Assembly (NCBI GenBank): GCA_022361195.1 | Contig: JAKSBJ010000249.1 | Location: forward strand, 1-34,705 | Origin: Flavobacteriales bacterium | GTDB taxonomy: Bacteria > Bacteroidota > Bacteroidia > Flavobacteriales_D > Crocinitomicaceae | Direction: 5' to 3' | Length of the DNA: 34,705 nt | Shown: piece after piece, positions 1-8,503 of the stretch | How the letters are laid out: every line of letters starts with the position of its first letter | Position numbering within the stretch: the first letter of the stretch is position 1 | The notes under the pieces: generated by a model | Told to the model about the DNA's origin: nothing | The model's database searches: none | Seen by the model: the letters and a program-made list of their open reading frames with translations, nothing else | Made by a program: the position numbers and the translations under genes

Positions 1-46
1 CCACATTGTTCCGTAACTTTAAAAGTCTCCATTTGTATTAGAAAGT

Positions 47-445
47 ATGAAAGCCTTACTTCTGACCCTTTTAGTTAGTTTAAGTGTTTTAAACACAGAA
101 GCTTCACCTTATGGCAAAAATCCGGATGAAAAAAGCATTCGGCTATTTCTTAAGGAGATGGTAACTGCCTTGCAAACAAAAGACAGCAGTTTTGTACGAC
201 AACGCTGTAAGCAGGAAGTTTTTGGTTACATTAAAGAAGATACCAAAAACTTCAGCTCCACTGAGCTATGGGAATGGAAACTATCCCGTAAAGCACATTT
301 TGGAGGTACGATGAGGCGTCCCCCTAAAACCTATCGTATAGCACTCGGAAAAAGCTCCGACACTATAGGTCCTGTTGGCGGTGTCATTGATCTATCTCTT
401 AATGAGGGACAATGGAAAATTACCCGTTACAGATACCCAAAATAG
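47..445 (+). CDS. Small exported protein of unknown function
   Basis: A 132-residue protein with an N-terminal signal peptide (hydrophobic run at about residues 3-17, likely cleavage after the A-S at 19-20). The mature part is small, basic and rich in aromatic residues near its end, ending in a W-K-I-T-R-Y-R-Y pattern typical of the last strand of a small alpha+beta fold. The overall pattern (helical first half with 'FLKEMVTALQ', then strands) recalls NTF2-like or DUF4783-type exported proteins, but I do not recognise the family and this is only a resemblance. ATG start; the gene ends 4 bp before the convergent MscS gene. The upstream neighbour is outside the window. Product class (exported) is supported; function is unknown. 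Confidence 0.7.
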   Translation: MKALLLTLLVSLSVLNTEASPYGKNPDEKSIRLFLKEMVTALQTKDSSFVRQRCKQEVFGYIKEDTKNFSSTELWEWKLSRKAHFGGTMRRPPKTYRIALGKSSDTIGPVGGVIDLSLNEGQWKITRYRYPK

Positions 446-449
446 CTTT

Positions 450-1613
450 TTAAGCCTTTTGGTTGATGATAGTTTGAGTTGGGAAGGCCATATCCAATCC
501 TGCTTCATTGAACTTTCGCAAAATGGTCATATTAATCGACGTTTGTGTTCCCAAAATATCGGCCTCTTTACGGATATAGTAAATGAAAATAATACCGAGA
601 GAGAAATCACCAAAAGCGTTAAATCCTATTGATGGATCTTCTTCAATCATGTCTGAATGATCCTTAGAAATTTGCTTTAATAACTCCATAGCCTGCTCCA
701 TTTGATCTGGAGTTGTATCATAGGTCAATCCTAAATTCAAAACAATTTTACGCGTTGGCTCACGATCCACATTTTCAACCGCATCGTCTGAGAATTTGGA
801 ATTTGGAATCGTAACTAAACGTCCCTCTAACGTACGAACACGCGTACTTCTAATTCCAATTTCCTCTACCTTACCGTCGATAGATCCAATTCTGATTCGT
901 TCTCCCATTTGGAATGGCTTATCAGCAAAAATCATGATTCCACCAAAGAAGTTTTTAACGGTATCCTGAGCGGCCAAAGCAAAGGCCAAACCTCCAATTC
1001 CAAGTCCTGCTAAAATTGCTCCTACATCATATCCGGCATTGTTTAAACCAACAATGATTCCCAAACACCAGATGATGATTTTCATCCCTTTTCGGAAAAT
1101 TGGCAATAGTTGATCATCTAAATCCGATTCAGACTTCTCTGTCAAAGGCACTACATATTCCTCAATCAAAGCATCCAATACTCGTACAATCAACCAGGTA
1201 ATATTAACGACAATCAAGAAACCAAAAAGGTGATGAATGAAATTCTCCCAATAAGGATAGATAATAGAAATTCCCTTTTCCAGTTGCTCATTACTTGGCG
1301 CAACTCCGTATAATCGTTCAAAGTAAAAAGCAAAATCTTTGTCTTCTGGTTTCAGAATCATTTTACCGTACTCCAATAAGCCAAGAGCATACCAACTAGC
1401 CCATAAAACCAGACCAAACATTACCGGCTCTTCTACCTTATCTACCAAAATGTCATCTAAGTTGGTTTTGGTTTTTTCCGTTAATTTCTTGATCACATTC
1501 TTTGATAACCAGTACAATAACTTGGCCGCGATAACTGCTCCAAGAATAATTCCGAGGGTAATCAAATATTCAAGAATGGTGTTGTGATAGTACTCTTTTT
1601 CCCAAAATGACAT
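450..1613 (-). CDS. MscS-family mechanosensitive ion channel
   Basis: A 387-residue small-conductance mechanosensitive channel of the inner membrane, expected to release solutes on hypo-osmotic shock. Hydrophobic segments lie near residues 12-36, 63-82, 123-150 and 175-200. They are followed by the Gly/Ala-rich pore helix at about 205-225 (GAILAGLGIGGLAFALAAQD) and the hallmark continuation through N-F-F-G-G and D-K-P-F-Q-M-G-E at 231-248. The beta domain (S-I-D-G-K-V-E-E-I-G-I-R-S-T) and the T-I-P-N-S element at 268-272 follow, then the C-terminal alpha/beta domain. It is longer than E. coli MscS (286 aa) because of extra N-terminal membrane segments. It is monocistronic, convergent with the gene to its left, and has a TAATTTTG promoter element at 1651-1658. 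Family assignment is firm; ion preference cannot be read from the sequence. Confidence 0.95.
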   Translation of the reverse strand: MSFWEKEYYHNTILEYLITLGIILGAVIAAKLLYWLSKNVIKKLTEKTKTNLDDILVDKVEEPVMFGLVLWASWYALGLLEYGKMILKPEDKDFAFYFERLYGVAPSNEQLEKGISIIYPYWENFIHHLFGFLIVVNITWLIVRVLDALIEEYVVPLTEKSESDLDDQLLPIFRKGMKIIIWCLGIIVGLNNAGYDVGAILAGLGIGGLAFALAAQDTVKNFFGGIMIFADKPFQMGERIRIGSIDGKVEEIGIRSTRVRTLEGRLVTIPNSKFSDDAVENVDREPTRKIVLNLGLTYDTTPDQMEQAMELLKQISKDHSDMIEEDPSIGFNAFGDFSLGIIFIYYIRKEADILGTQTSINMTILRKFNEAGLDMAFPTQTIINQKA

Positions 1614-1650
1614 ATGCGTTCTTTTACTTCCTAATCAGATTAATGCGGCA

Positions 1651-1658
1651 CAAAATTA
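1651..1658 (-). promoter_or_regulatory. Putative -7 promoter element for the MscS gene
   Basis: Read on the minus strand this is TAATTTTG, an exact match to the Bacteroidota -7 consensus TAnnTTTG, 37 bp upstream of the MscS start codon. No convincing -33 TTG at the usual spacing is seen, so the call rests on the -7 match and its position. Confidence 0.35.
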
Positions 1659-1786
1659 AAATTTTAAGCAAAAGAGGCTGAGGAATTTTATATTGAATTT
1701 ATACGATTCGTGATTCAATGTCGTTTTACTTAACAACCTCAAACCAATAGCCTATTGAACAAACAGATACTTGATTTTTTCTTCAC

Positions 1787-2329
1787 ATGAAAAAGGTATT
1801 TTGTTTTCTTTTTTGCTGGATAGTTTTTAGTATGCATGCTCAAACCGTAAGTCTACGATCTGAGGCTTATACTGGACTCATTGCTTATGGTTATGACATT
1901 TTTCCTTACAAGCTTGGGCATCCTTTGGGTTTTAGAACTCAAATAGGGATTGGTCGTTCTTTTTCAGTCACACCTTCGGTTGGAATTTCTCATTTTCAGT
2001 TTCACGGTAGCTCCAAGGACATTGAGTTTCTTGTTGGAACAGGATTTAAGTATGCTTTCAATCTCAATCGTTTTCAAACAGTAGCATTGACCATTGAAAG
2101 TGGCTTTGAATGGGTCTTTAACGATTCCGAATTTAAGTTCCCCAATTTTTTGGGGCTAGACATTCGTTTGAGTCCTGACATGTTTTGGGTAAATCGCATT
2201 GGATTTCCAGCAGTGTTTAATTCAGAGTTTTTGGACCTTTACGAGTTCATCAATTACCGATTTGAAACGGGAATTTCGGTTTATTTATTCACAGACAACA
2301 ATAAACGAGAGGGGCATAAACCACAATAA
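1787..2329 (+). CDS. Exported protein, probable outer-membrane beta-barrel type
   Basis: A 180-residue protein with a clear signal peptide (residues 1-19, ending M-H-A-Q). The mature part consists of alternating hydrophobic/polar stretches of 9-12 residues with frequent Gly and aromatic residues (for example IGIGRSFSVTPSVGISHF, FETGISVYLF). That is the pattern of a small transmembrane beta-barrel or a beta-sandwich. The last strand is followed by a short polar tail. I do not recognise a named family; an OmpW/Opa-like 8-strand barrel would fit the length. It is preceded by 173 bp shared with the divergent MscS gene and ends one base before the convergent CAP-OmpA gene. Confidence 0.7.
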   Translation: MKKVFCFLFCWIVFSMHAQTVSLRSEAYTGLIAYGYDIFPYKLGHPLGFRTQIGIGRSFSVTPSVGISHFQFHGSSKDIEFLVGTGFKYAFNLNRFQTVALTIESGFEWVFNDSEFKFPNFLGLDIRLSPDMFWVNRIGFPAVFNSEFLDLYEFINYRFETGISVYLFTDNNKREGHKPQ

Positions 2330-2330
2330 A

Positions 2331-4709
2331 TCAAGGCGTTTCTTCCTTGCAGTACTCACAGAATTTTTTGGCGACTTCTTCTTTCTCTAAAGCCCGAACT
2401 CCCATTTGATCCCAACGGAATAGGTCACAAAAGGCTTCAGGGTCTTCTTCTCCCAAGATGTCAATAGCCCGTTTAATTTTTTTCCATTCCCGCTTGTTTT
2501 CAAACTGACCTAAAAAATATCCCAGCTTAATATACTGCTTATAGAGCTTTGGAATTTGGCCTTTTTGACGAGCAAACTTGGATAATAGGATATAAGGTTC
2601 GGCAGTATACCCCCAGTCAATAAGGTATTGACAAATAAAGTAGGTCTTTTTAAGATCGAATTTCTTTTTGAGTACATAGTTCAACAAATCCGGTACAGCT
2701 TGATTACTTGGAATTTGGTAACTCTCTACCTCCAGGATAAGTCGCAAACTTTGTAACCAGGCCACTTGTTTCTTTGATCGAACCTCTGTCAAAACGGTAT
2801 CATAATCATCAACTTCCAAATAATTCCCTCCATTAAAAAGGTTAAACAACATTCGATATTCCAAATAATCTCCATTGGTTGGAACAGCTTTTTTCTTTTT
2901 TAATTCATTCAGTTCATTTGACATCACTGGACTATCGTCAAAATTCAGTCGAAGAATAAAATCATACCAATGCAATACCGCCAATTCCGATCTATCTGGA
3001 ATTTCAAGTTCCATGAGCGAATCTCTCAATCCTATATTTCCTTCAACCGCTTTATTGGCAATTAACTCATACAATGGTATAAGTTCCCGATCCTCTTTTT
3101 CCTCAATCAAATCCTTTAATCGTTGGACCGATAATCCATAAGCACCTTCTTTAATAGGAATATAATCTCTAAACAAAATGGTGACAGTTGAATAACGCGT
3201 TTCGTCCAAAATTTGACTCACTTCAGGATCGCCTAAATTTTCGTTAGCAAAAATCCGAAGAGAATCATCTGAAAAACCAATTAAGTCTGTATATCCCACC
3301 GAAGTGAGTCCAGATCGAAAATCATCAAAATTCTCGTAAAACTCCTTTCTAAATGGAATGTCATTGTAATACCGCATGAGATAATTCTCGATGATTTTTC
3401 CTCGACGAATGAATAATTTTTGATTGTTTTTTCGACTTCCCTCAATGGAGGCAACTCCGGTAAATGCGATTTGTTGCACTTCGTGATTTGCTGCGACCAA
3501 ATCATTAAGCGTTTTAATTAGGGGTTGAAAGATAGTGGTATCCTGATCGGTTTGATTTCTCTCAAATGGAATACGAATGACCACTGAATCTTCAATGATC
3601 AAATTTTTGTTCATTCCCAAAGTTGGATTAGGAATTTCAAAATATTCCTCCGGTTGTAAATAATCAGGATTAACATAAATAGTGCTGTTTTGCATGCAAG
3701 GACGCTTCCGTTTCATGTATACAAAATCTACCTGATAAAAGGTATCCACAAAGCTGGGTTTCATCCCTACAAACACTTTTACAATCTCTTTACTGGGGTG
3801 AATATCCTCTTTTTTAATTCGCTTCTTATCCAGATAATCCAGGTAATAACCATCGTAATACAATGAATTATGAAAAGTACTTTTTCCATCACAATCAAAC
3901 TGGGTATGATGAATAACGTCTATCGCCAATACACCTTTCGCATTGAAGACTTTGCGTAAATTATTTTTACGAAATGAAAGACGATACTTTCCCTTTTTAG
4001 AATTGTACCAACGATACGTTCTGTAATGTGCTGTATTGTAATAATACACCGAGTCGTTAGACACATAATACCATCCTAAAGTGGCATCATCTTTTCGCAT
4101 TTTTTTCTGGACTCGGCGGCAATTGAGGCATTCTTTTTTCCGCTTTACAAACAACTCAGGTCCTTCTTTGTAATCATACTGTGGAGTAAAAGGTTCGGAC
4201 GCTAAGACCTGACAGCAATACAAAACGCCATCTACAATTGCATATTGATGAGAAACGCCCTTAAAATCGTTGTTAATCATGTTGGCATAATGGCCTTTTG
4301 ATTTTTTCCAGCTACCAACAATTTCTTTGGCTAGTTTTTGATAGGTGAGGCGATTTTTAGCCTTCTTCTGCATTTGAAGGAGGTTTTGATACTGTACATT
4401 CTCCCCTACCAGGTTGTGACCTCCATCATAGTAAATAACTCTATCGAGCGGAGACCTTTTTTCGGCCGATTTTTGACTATGCGTCAGAATACGACGCTCA
4501 GCCATATAATCAGCATGATCTTTTGCAGCCTTATCCAGCGAATGATCTTCCAAAAGCGTATCGACTCTCTTACGCTTTCGTAAATTATTCACCTCCTTGA
4601 GGATATATTCATTTAAAATATCAAAATCGACATTAGTAGAATCAATGATTTCACTTTGCCCAAAAGAGCAAAATACCATCATAAACACTATGCCCAAAAT
4701 TAATCTCAA
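2331..4709 (-). CDS. Exported CAP (SCP/PR-1) - OmpA-like domain fusion protein
   Basis: A 792-residue exported protein. Residues 1-18 are a signal peptide ending C-S-F-G-Q. A CAP domain spans about 30-172, with the characteristic residues His65 (D-H-A-D-Y-M), Glu103 (G-E-N-V) and His140 (S-K-G-H-Y-A-N-M-I-N). A Tyr-rich linker follows, including a C-x-x-C at 194-197. An OmpA-like peptidoglycan-binding segment lies at about 375-510 (G-V-A-S-I-E-G at 418-424, then the R-R-G-K-I-I-E-N-Y-L helix). The remaining ~280 residues are helical and repeat-like (TPR-like in feel, not proven). The start is TTG, chosen because it overlaps the upstream stop as TTGA and is the only start giving a full signal peptide; the next Met is residue 10. 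Last gene of a five-gene operon. The fusion suggests a cell-wall-anchored envelope protein; ligand unknown. Confidence 0.85.
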   Translation of the reverse strand: MRLILGIVFMMVFCSFGQSEIIDSTNVDFDILNEYILKEVNNLRKRKRVDTLLEDHSLDKAAKDHADYMAERRILTHSQKSAEKRSPLDRVIYYDGGHNLVGENVQYQNLLQMQKKAKNRLTYQKLAKEIVGSWKKSKGHYANMINNDFKGVSHQYAIVDGVLYCCQVLASEPFTPQYDYKEGPELFVKRKKECLNCRRVQKKMRKDDATLGWYYVSNDSVYYYNTAHYRTYRWYNSKKGKYRLSFRKNNLRKVFNAKGVLAIDVIHHTQFDCDGKSTFHNSLYYDGYYLDYLDKKRIKKEDIHPSKEIVKVFVGMKPSFVDTFYQVDFVYMKRKRPCMQNSTIYVNPDYLQPEEYFEIPNPTLGMNKNLIIEDSVVIRIPFERNQTDQDTTIFQPLIKTLNDLVAANHEVQQIAFTGVASIEGSRKNNQKLFIRRGKIIENYLMRYYNDIPFRKEFYENFDDFRSGLTSVGYTDLIGFSDDSLRIFANENLGDPEVSQILDETRYSTVTILFRDYIPIKEGAYGLSVQRLKDLIEEKEDRELIPLYELIANKAVEGNIGLRDSLMELEIPDRSELAVLHWYDFILRLNFDDSPVMSNELNELKKKKAVPTNGDYLEYRMLFNLFNGGNYLEVDDYDTVLTEVRSKKQVAWLQSLRLILEVESYQIPSNQAVPDLLNYVLKKKFDLKKTYFICQYLIDWGYTAEPYILLSKFARQKGQIPKLYKQYIKLGYFLGQFENKREWKKIKRAIDILGEEDPEAFCDLFRWDQMGVRALEKEEVAKKFCEYCKEETP

Positions 4710-5191
4710 ACTAAGGCTAACATATTTTTGTGCCAGCTATTGGCTACAGTTGTTTTCCATCCGTTTTCCAATTCAGCTTTGGTTTGAACCAGGTTGTTGT
4801 ATACCACTGTATTTTCATCAACCTCTCCTTTTTTTATCAAAGATTTAAAGGTTTCCGTATTGGCCAACTTAAGTTCGGCATTTTGATCTTCATAAGCAAC
4901 AATGAGGCGATTCGTAAAATCTACTTTTAACGCATCTCCCAAATCCCGAACAACACGCATCATGCTGTCAATAGAACAGCCACTAGCCGGCATTTTAGCT
5001 TCATCCACTCCAACAATTAAAAAGTAAGGTTGTTCAAACTCAAAAGCAGCATATAAATCATTGCCATGAGTGGCCCATTGCGGAATAAATTGCTCAAAAA
5101 CAGCTTTGAGCCTGTTTTGTTCCTCCTCGTTTAATTCCCTGTCGGCTTGAAAAATCCAAATTCGAGCCTGTTCTGATAAATTGGCTAGCAT
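4706..5191 (-). CDS. Conserved Bacteroidota protein often mislabelled 'ABC transporter ATPase'
   Basis: A 161-residue cytoplasmic protein with no signal peptide, membrane segment or Walker motif. Recognisable family features are the N-terminal R-I-W-I-F-Q-A-D-R element (residues 10-18), W-A-T-H-G-N-D-L (about 39-46), and the A-S-G-C-S-I-D-S-M-M-R motif (about 69-79) with a conserved Cys. From memory, this family occurs widely in Bacteroidota and carries the database name 'ABC transporter ATPase', which the sequence does not support. Its gene lies 2 bp after the Ppx gene and overlaps the CAP-OmpA gene by 4 bp, so it is co-transcribed and probably translationally coupled. Biochemical function unknown. 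Confidence 0.8.
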   Translation of the reverse strand: MLANLSEQARIWIFQADRELNEEEQNRLKAVFEQFIPQWATHGNDLYAAFEFEQPYFLIVGVDEAKMPASGCSIDSMMRVVRDLGDALKVDFTNRLIVAYEDQNAELKLANTETFKSLIKKGEVDENTVVYNNLVQTKAELENGWKTTVANSWHKNMLALV

Positions 5192-5193
5192 AA

Positions 5194-6090
5194 TTACTGT
5201 ATTTGACGTATAACTCCTTCTTTCAATGCAAAAGGAGAAATAATAATATTTTGAATGTTTAATTTATTTAAAATCCATTGAATTTTAATGGCTGCAATGG
5301 GAGCCATTTGTTTTCGGATAGGGATAATAAAGTCATTTTTATCTCTTTCTTCCTGCGTTGAACGGGTGATGGCTTCCAAACAAGGTTCAATCGCTTCCCG
5401 ACTCAAAGAAACATATTCTCCCTGCGGAAAAGTCTGCTCATGAACTAACTCAAAAAAAGTCTCAAAAGAACCACTAGCGCCGATCAATTCATCCACCCCA
5501 ACTTCTTCAAAAAAATCTCCAATCTCTTCGCTCAAATAACCTTCTATCCTTTCTCGATCACCAGCTGAATAAGGGTCAGAAAACTGGAATTGCTGATAAA
5601 TTCTAGAAACTCCAATTTCAAAACTTTTGGCTTTAATCACCCCTTCCGAATTGGCTAAAATAAACTCTGTACTTCCTCCCCCAATGTCCATTATTAAAGC
5701 CGGTTTAGAAAACTGATAACCGGAACGAACTCCCTCATAAATATAACTCGCCTCCTCTACTCCTGAAATTACTTTAATGCTTATTTGGCTCTCTTCCCAA
5801 GCTCTTTGAATAAACTCTTCTCGATTATCAGCATTACGAATGGCGGAAGTCCCAAACCCTCTTATTTCATCCACCTCCAATTCGTCACATTGTCGTTTAA
5901 ATTCAATGAGGGTTTTTATTCCTCGATCGGCCGAATCTGCTGAGATTTTACCTTCATTAATACCGCCTATTCCCAAACCAACTCCTACTTTTGAAGTGTA
6001 AACCATTTCTCGCTTACCTTCTTCAAAATCCAACACCAAAATGTTAAAGGTGTTAGTTCCCAAATCAATGATCGCTATTCGTTTTCTCAA
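5194..6090 (-). CDS. Ppx/GppA-family phosphatase (exopolyphosphatase-like)
   Basis: A 298-residue ASKHA-fold phosphatase, expected to hydrolyse polyphosphate or (p)ppGpp-type phosphoanhydrides in the cytoplasm. Visible motifs are the phosphate-1 loop A-I-I-D-L-G-T-N-T-F-N at residues 5-15, the V-E-E-A-S-Y element around 106-112, and the phosphate-2 loop M-D-I-G-G-G-S-T-E-F around 130-140. At about 300 aa it is the short form, without the C-terminal HD domain of E. coli Ppx. The start is TTG: it is the only usual start codon before the phosphate loop, and the ABC permease stop codon lies just three codons upstream in the same reading frame. Co-transcribed with the exporter. Whether it acts on polyphosphate or on alarmones cannot be told from sequence. 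Confidence 0.9.
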   Translation of the reverse strand: MRKRIAIIDLGTNTFNILVLDFEEGKREMVYTSKVGVGLGIGGINEGKISADSADRGIKTLIEFKRQCDELEVDEIRGFGTSAIRNADNREEFIQRAWEESQISIKVISGVEEASYIYEGVRSGYQFSKPALIMDIGGGSTEFILANSEGVIKAKSFEIGVSRIYQQFQFSDPYSAGDRERIEGYLSEEIGDFFEEVGVDELIGASGSFETFFELVHEQTFPQGEYVSLSREAIEPCLEAITRSTQEERDKNDFIIPIRKQMAPIAAIKIQWILNKLNIQNIIISPFALKEGVIRQIQ

Positions 6091-6099
6091 AATCTTGCT

Positions 6100-7437
6100 T
6101 TAGTAGCGTATCCACTTTATAATTTCTTTCCAGGATACTTTTTTCCCGTACATTAAAATTCCAACTCTGTAAATTTTACCTGCTAAATAGGTTGTCATAA
6201 GGAAGGTCGCAATTAAGAGAGCTAAAGAAATTAAAACCTCATAAAACGGTACTGTTCCTGTTGCGACTCGCTGCAACATGACTATTGGCGAACTAAATGG
6301 TATATGTGAAAAAGCAATGGCCGTGCCTCCATCCGGATTTCCCATGATCATAATGGAAACCAAATATGAGAACATAAGCGGCATCATCACCGGTAGCATT
6401 AATTGTTGCGTATCTGTTTCTGAATCTACTGCGGATCCGATCATTGCGAATAGACTTCCGTAGAGTAAATATCCCCCAATGAAATAAATTAAAAAGAGAA
6501 TGATTAGAGCAACCCAATCCACATGATGATAAATAGCATCAGCCCAAATACTTCGTTCACCTGAAGTTTCCATGGCTGTTTGAATTTGCCCTGGCACATT
6601 TCCTGTTTCAGCAATTCCCTGCCAATTAGAAGGATCAGAAAAATCAGGAAAGATGGTTGATTGTAAAACCACCATGAACACTGAAATTAAGATAATCCAG
6701 ATCAAAAACTGCGTCATCCCAACTAAACCTACGGCTACAATTTTCCCCATCATCAACTTACGTGGTTGTATGGAAGAAACGATGATCTCCACTACTCTAC
6801 TTGTTTTTTCTTCGATAACCGATCGCATTACTTGCGCGGCATAGACCAGAATAAAGATGAAAATGAAGATGGAAAACACCAAGCCAATTACCTGTGCTAT
6901 TTCCTGTAGTTCTTTATCCGGAGAATCATCCAACGCCTTTAGCTTAAAGTGGGTTGGTGTTCGGATTTCACGGTAAGTTTCCAACGGAACTCCTTTATGT
7001 TTGGCAAAATACTCTTCCAGACGTAACTCCAGTTTATTTCGGATATAAGTGGTTGTTTCCGAATTAGGTTGTTCACGATACAATCCACCAATTTTTTTAT
7101 TGGTAATTACTTCAGGATTTAAAGCAATGAGCACATCGTATTCCTGAAAATCGGCCCGTCCGGCAAAGTCAGCAGAATCCACAAAATCTTCGTAGAAATA
7201 AAATGTTGCCGGAGGATTTTCATCCTGTCCAATAAAAATTTCTCCTTCGCATAAACCATTGGGGTCAGCAACCAAAACTTTAACATGCTTCGTTTTTTCA
7301 ATACCCAGCCACATGGCCAGGAACATCAGTCCAACAACTAAAATTGGAATGAGAATGGTGAGAAGAATAAACGTCTTTTTACGAACTCTACTCATGTATT
7401 CGCGTCCTATTACTAAACCTATCTTACTCATTTTCAT
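6100..7437 (-). CDS. ABC-2 type transporter permease (NatB-like)
   Basis: An integral membrane permease of about 445 residues that pairs with the ATPase encoded just upstream. It begins with the basic S-R-V-R-K-K-T-F element and a first membrane helix at about residues 22-46, followed by a ~130-residue extracytoplasmic domain. Five or six more helices follow (I-F-I-F-I-F-I-L-V-Y-A-A, then several in the C-terminal half). The V-V-E-I-I-V-S-S-I-Q-P-R-K-L-M-M-G-K-I motif after helix 2 is typical of NatB/YhaP-type ABC-2 permeases. The start lies within the end of the ATPase gene: ATG at 7437 (overlap 14 bp) or ATG at 7431 (M-S-K-I-G-L). Substrate unknown; NatAB of Bacillus exports sodium, but family members are diverse. 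Confidence 0.9.
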   Translation of the reverse strand: MKMSKIGLVIGREYMSRVRKKTFILLTILIPILVVGLMFLAMWLGIEKTKHVKVLVADPNGLCEGEIFIGQDENPPATFYFYEDFVDSADFAGRADFQEYDVLIALNPEVITNKKIGGLYREQPNSETTTYIRNKLELRLEEYFAKHKGVPLETYREIRTPTHFKLKALDDSPDKELQEIAQVIGLVFSIFIFIFILVYAAQVMRSVIEEKTSRVVEIIVSSIQPRKLMMGKIVAVGLVGMTQFLIWIILISVFMVVLQSTIFPDFSDPSNWQGIAETGNVPGQIQTAMETSGERSIWADAIYHHVDWVALIILFLIYFIGGYLLYGSLFAMIGSAVDSETDTQQLMLPVMMPLMFSYLVSIMIMGNPDGGTAIAFSHIPFSSPIVMLQRVATGTVPFYEVLISLALLIATFLMTTYLAGKIYRVGILMYGKKVSWKEIIKWIRY

Positions 7438-8368
7438 CACCTCCTTCCTCTGTTTCTCCCTTTACGGCTCGAATAAAAATATCGTTCATGGTTGGAATTA
7501 CTTCGTTTACTGCTTCAATCTCAACCACAGGCATTACGGTTCTCAGTAAATCATTCAGCGTATTTCCTTTGAGCAATTTAACATGAGCAATGGCCCTGTC
7601 TTCATCAATTTGCTCACTGTGCTCCAAAGCGAAACTCGCAAAAAGGGCGTTGGCAAAACCAAACATCAACCCTTTAAACTGAACAGCATAAGTATGCGTT
7701 CGGTAACGCTCTTTCACTTCCTTCAAAGAACCATTTACAACCAGTTTAGACTGATTAATGAGTGCAATTGAATCACAAATTTCCTCCACCGAATTCATGT
7801 TATGTGTAGACAACATAATGGAGGTTCCAGATTCCTTTAGTCGTAATATTTCCGACTTAATCAATTCGGTATTAATCGGATCGAATCCACTAAAAGGTTC
7901 ATCCAAAATCAACAATTCCGGTTCGTGAATAACCGTGGTAATAAACTGGATTTTCTGGGCCATTCCTTTTGAAAGTTCCTCAACCTTTTTGTCATACCAG
8001 GAGGTAATTTCAAATTTTTCAAACCACTCTTCCAGTTTCTTTTTAGCATCCTGCTTGGACATTCCTTTAAGACGAGCAAAATAAAGAGCCTGTTCTTTGA
8101 CCTTCATTTTTTTATATAGTCCTCGTTCTTCAGGTAGGTATCCAATGCGAGCAATATCTTCTCGTTTGATTTCTTTTCCTTGCAGATAAACCTTCCCCGA
8201 ATCGGGTCCGGTAATTTGGTTGATAATCCGGATCAGAGATGTTTTCCCTGCTCCATTTGGCCCAAGCAGACCAAATATTTCTCCTTTTTTAGTTGAAATG
8301 GTAATATCATCCAGGGCTTTGTGACCAGCATATTGCTTGACAATATTTTCCGTTCTGAGCATTTCCAT
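7424..8368 (-). CDS. ABC transporter ATP-binding protein (NatA/CcmA-like)
   Basis: The ATPase of the ABC-2 exporter, 314 residues from the ATG at 8368 (M-E-M-L-R-T-E-N-I). A longer open frame reaches 8476, but those extra residues look like untranslated sequence and no family member has them. Motifs are Walker A G-P-N-G-A-G-K-T, the signature L-S-K-G-M-A-Q-K (a variant of LSGGQ, usual in this subfamily), Walker B L-L-I-L-D-E-P-F-S-G, and the switch His in S-T-H-N-M. A C-terminal ~90-residue domain after the nucleotide-binding domain is typical of NatA-type proteins. First gene of the operon 8368-2331; the gene next to it at 8504 is divergent. Confidence 0.93.
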   Translation of the reverse strand: MEMLRTENIVKQYAGHKALDDITISTKKGEIFGLLGPNGAGKTSLIRIINQITGPDSGKVYLQGKEIKREDIARIGYLPEERGLYKKMKVKEQALYFARLKGMSKQDAKKKLEEWFEKFEITSWYDKKVEELSKGMAQKIQFITTVIHEPELLILDEPFSGFDPINTELIKSEILRLKESGTSIMLSTHNMNSVEEICDSIALINQSKLVVNGSLKEVKERYRTHTYAVQFKGLMFGFANALFASFALEHSEQIDEDRAIAHVKLLKGNTLNDLLRTVMPVVEIEAVNEVIPTMNDIFIRAVKGETEEGGDENE

Positions 8369-8489
8369 GGGTGATCCAGAAATTGAATGATTATAAGATT
8401 TTAAAGATATAGGAAATAAAGAGGCAAAAAGTAACAGTATTTTTGACTTGTTCACAAAAAAAATTGGATAGAGCAAAGACCGTTCTGCT

Positions 8490-8497
8490 TATATTTG
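8490..8497 (+). promoter_or_regulatory. Putative -7 promoter element of the Crp/Fnr-type gene
   Basis: TATATTTG matches TAnnTTTG exactly. A TTG at 8465-8467, 22 bp upstream, could serve as -33. If used, transcription would start at about 8501-8504, at or just before the ATG at 8504, giving a leaderless or nearly leaderless mRNA. Confidence 0.4.
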
Positions 8498-8503
8498 AAT
8501 GGT

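Noticed and set aside
375..632. Plus-strand open frame opposite the end of the MscS gene
   Set aside because: Shadow of the real genes on both sides; no family features and no start context.
4338..4930. Plus-strand open frames opposite the CAP-OmpA and 161-aa protein genes
   Set aside because: Low-complexity shadow frames; the minus-strand genes have clear family motifs.
8369..8476. N-terminal extension of the ABC ATPase frame up to 8476
   Set aside because: The extra residues are unlike any family member and the normal protein starts at 8368.
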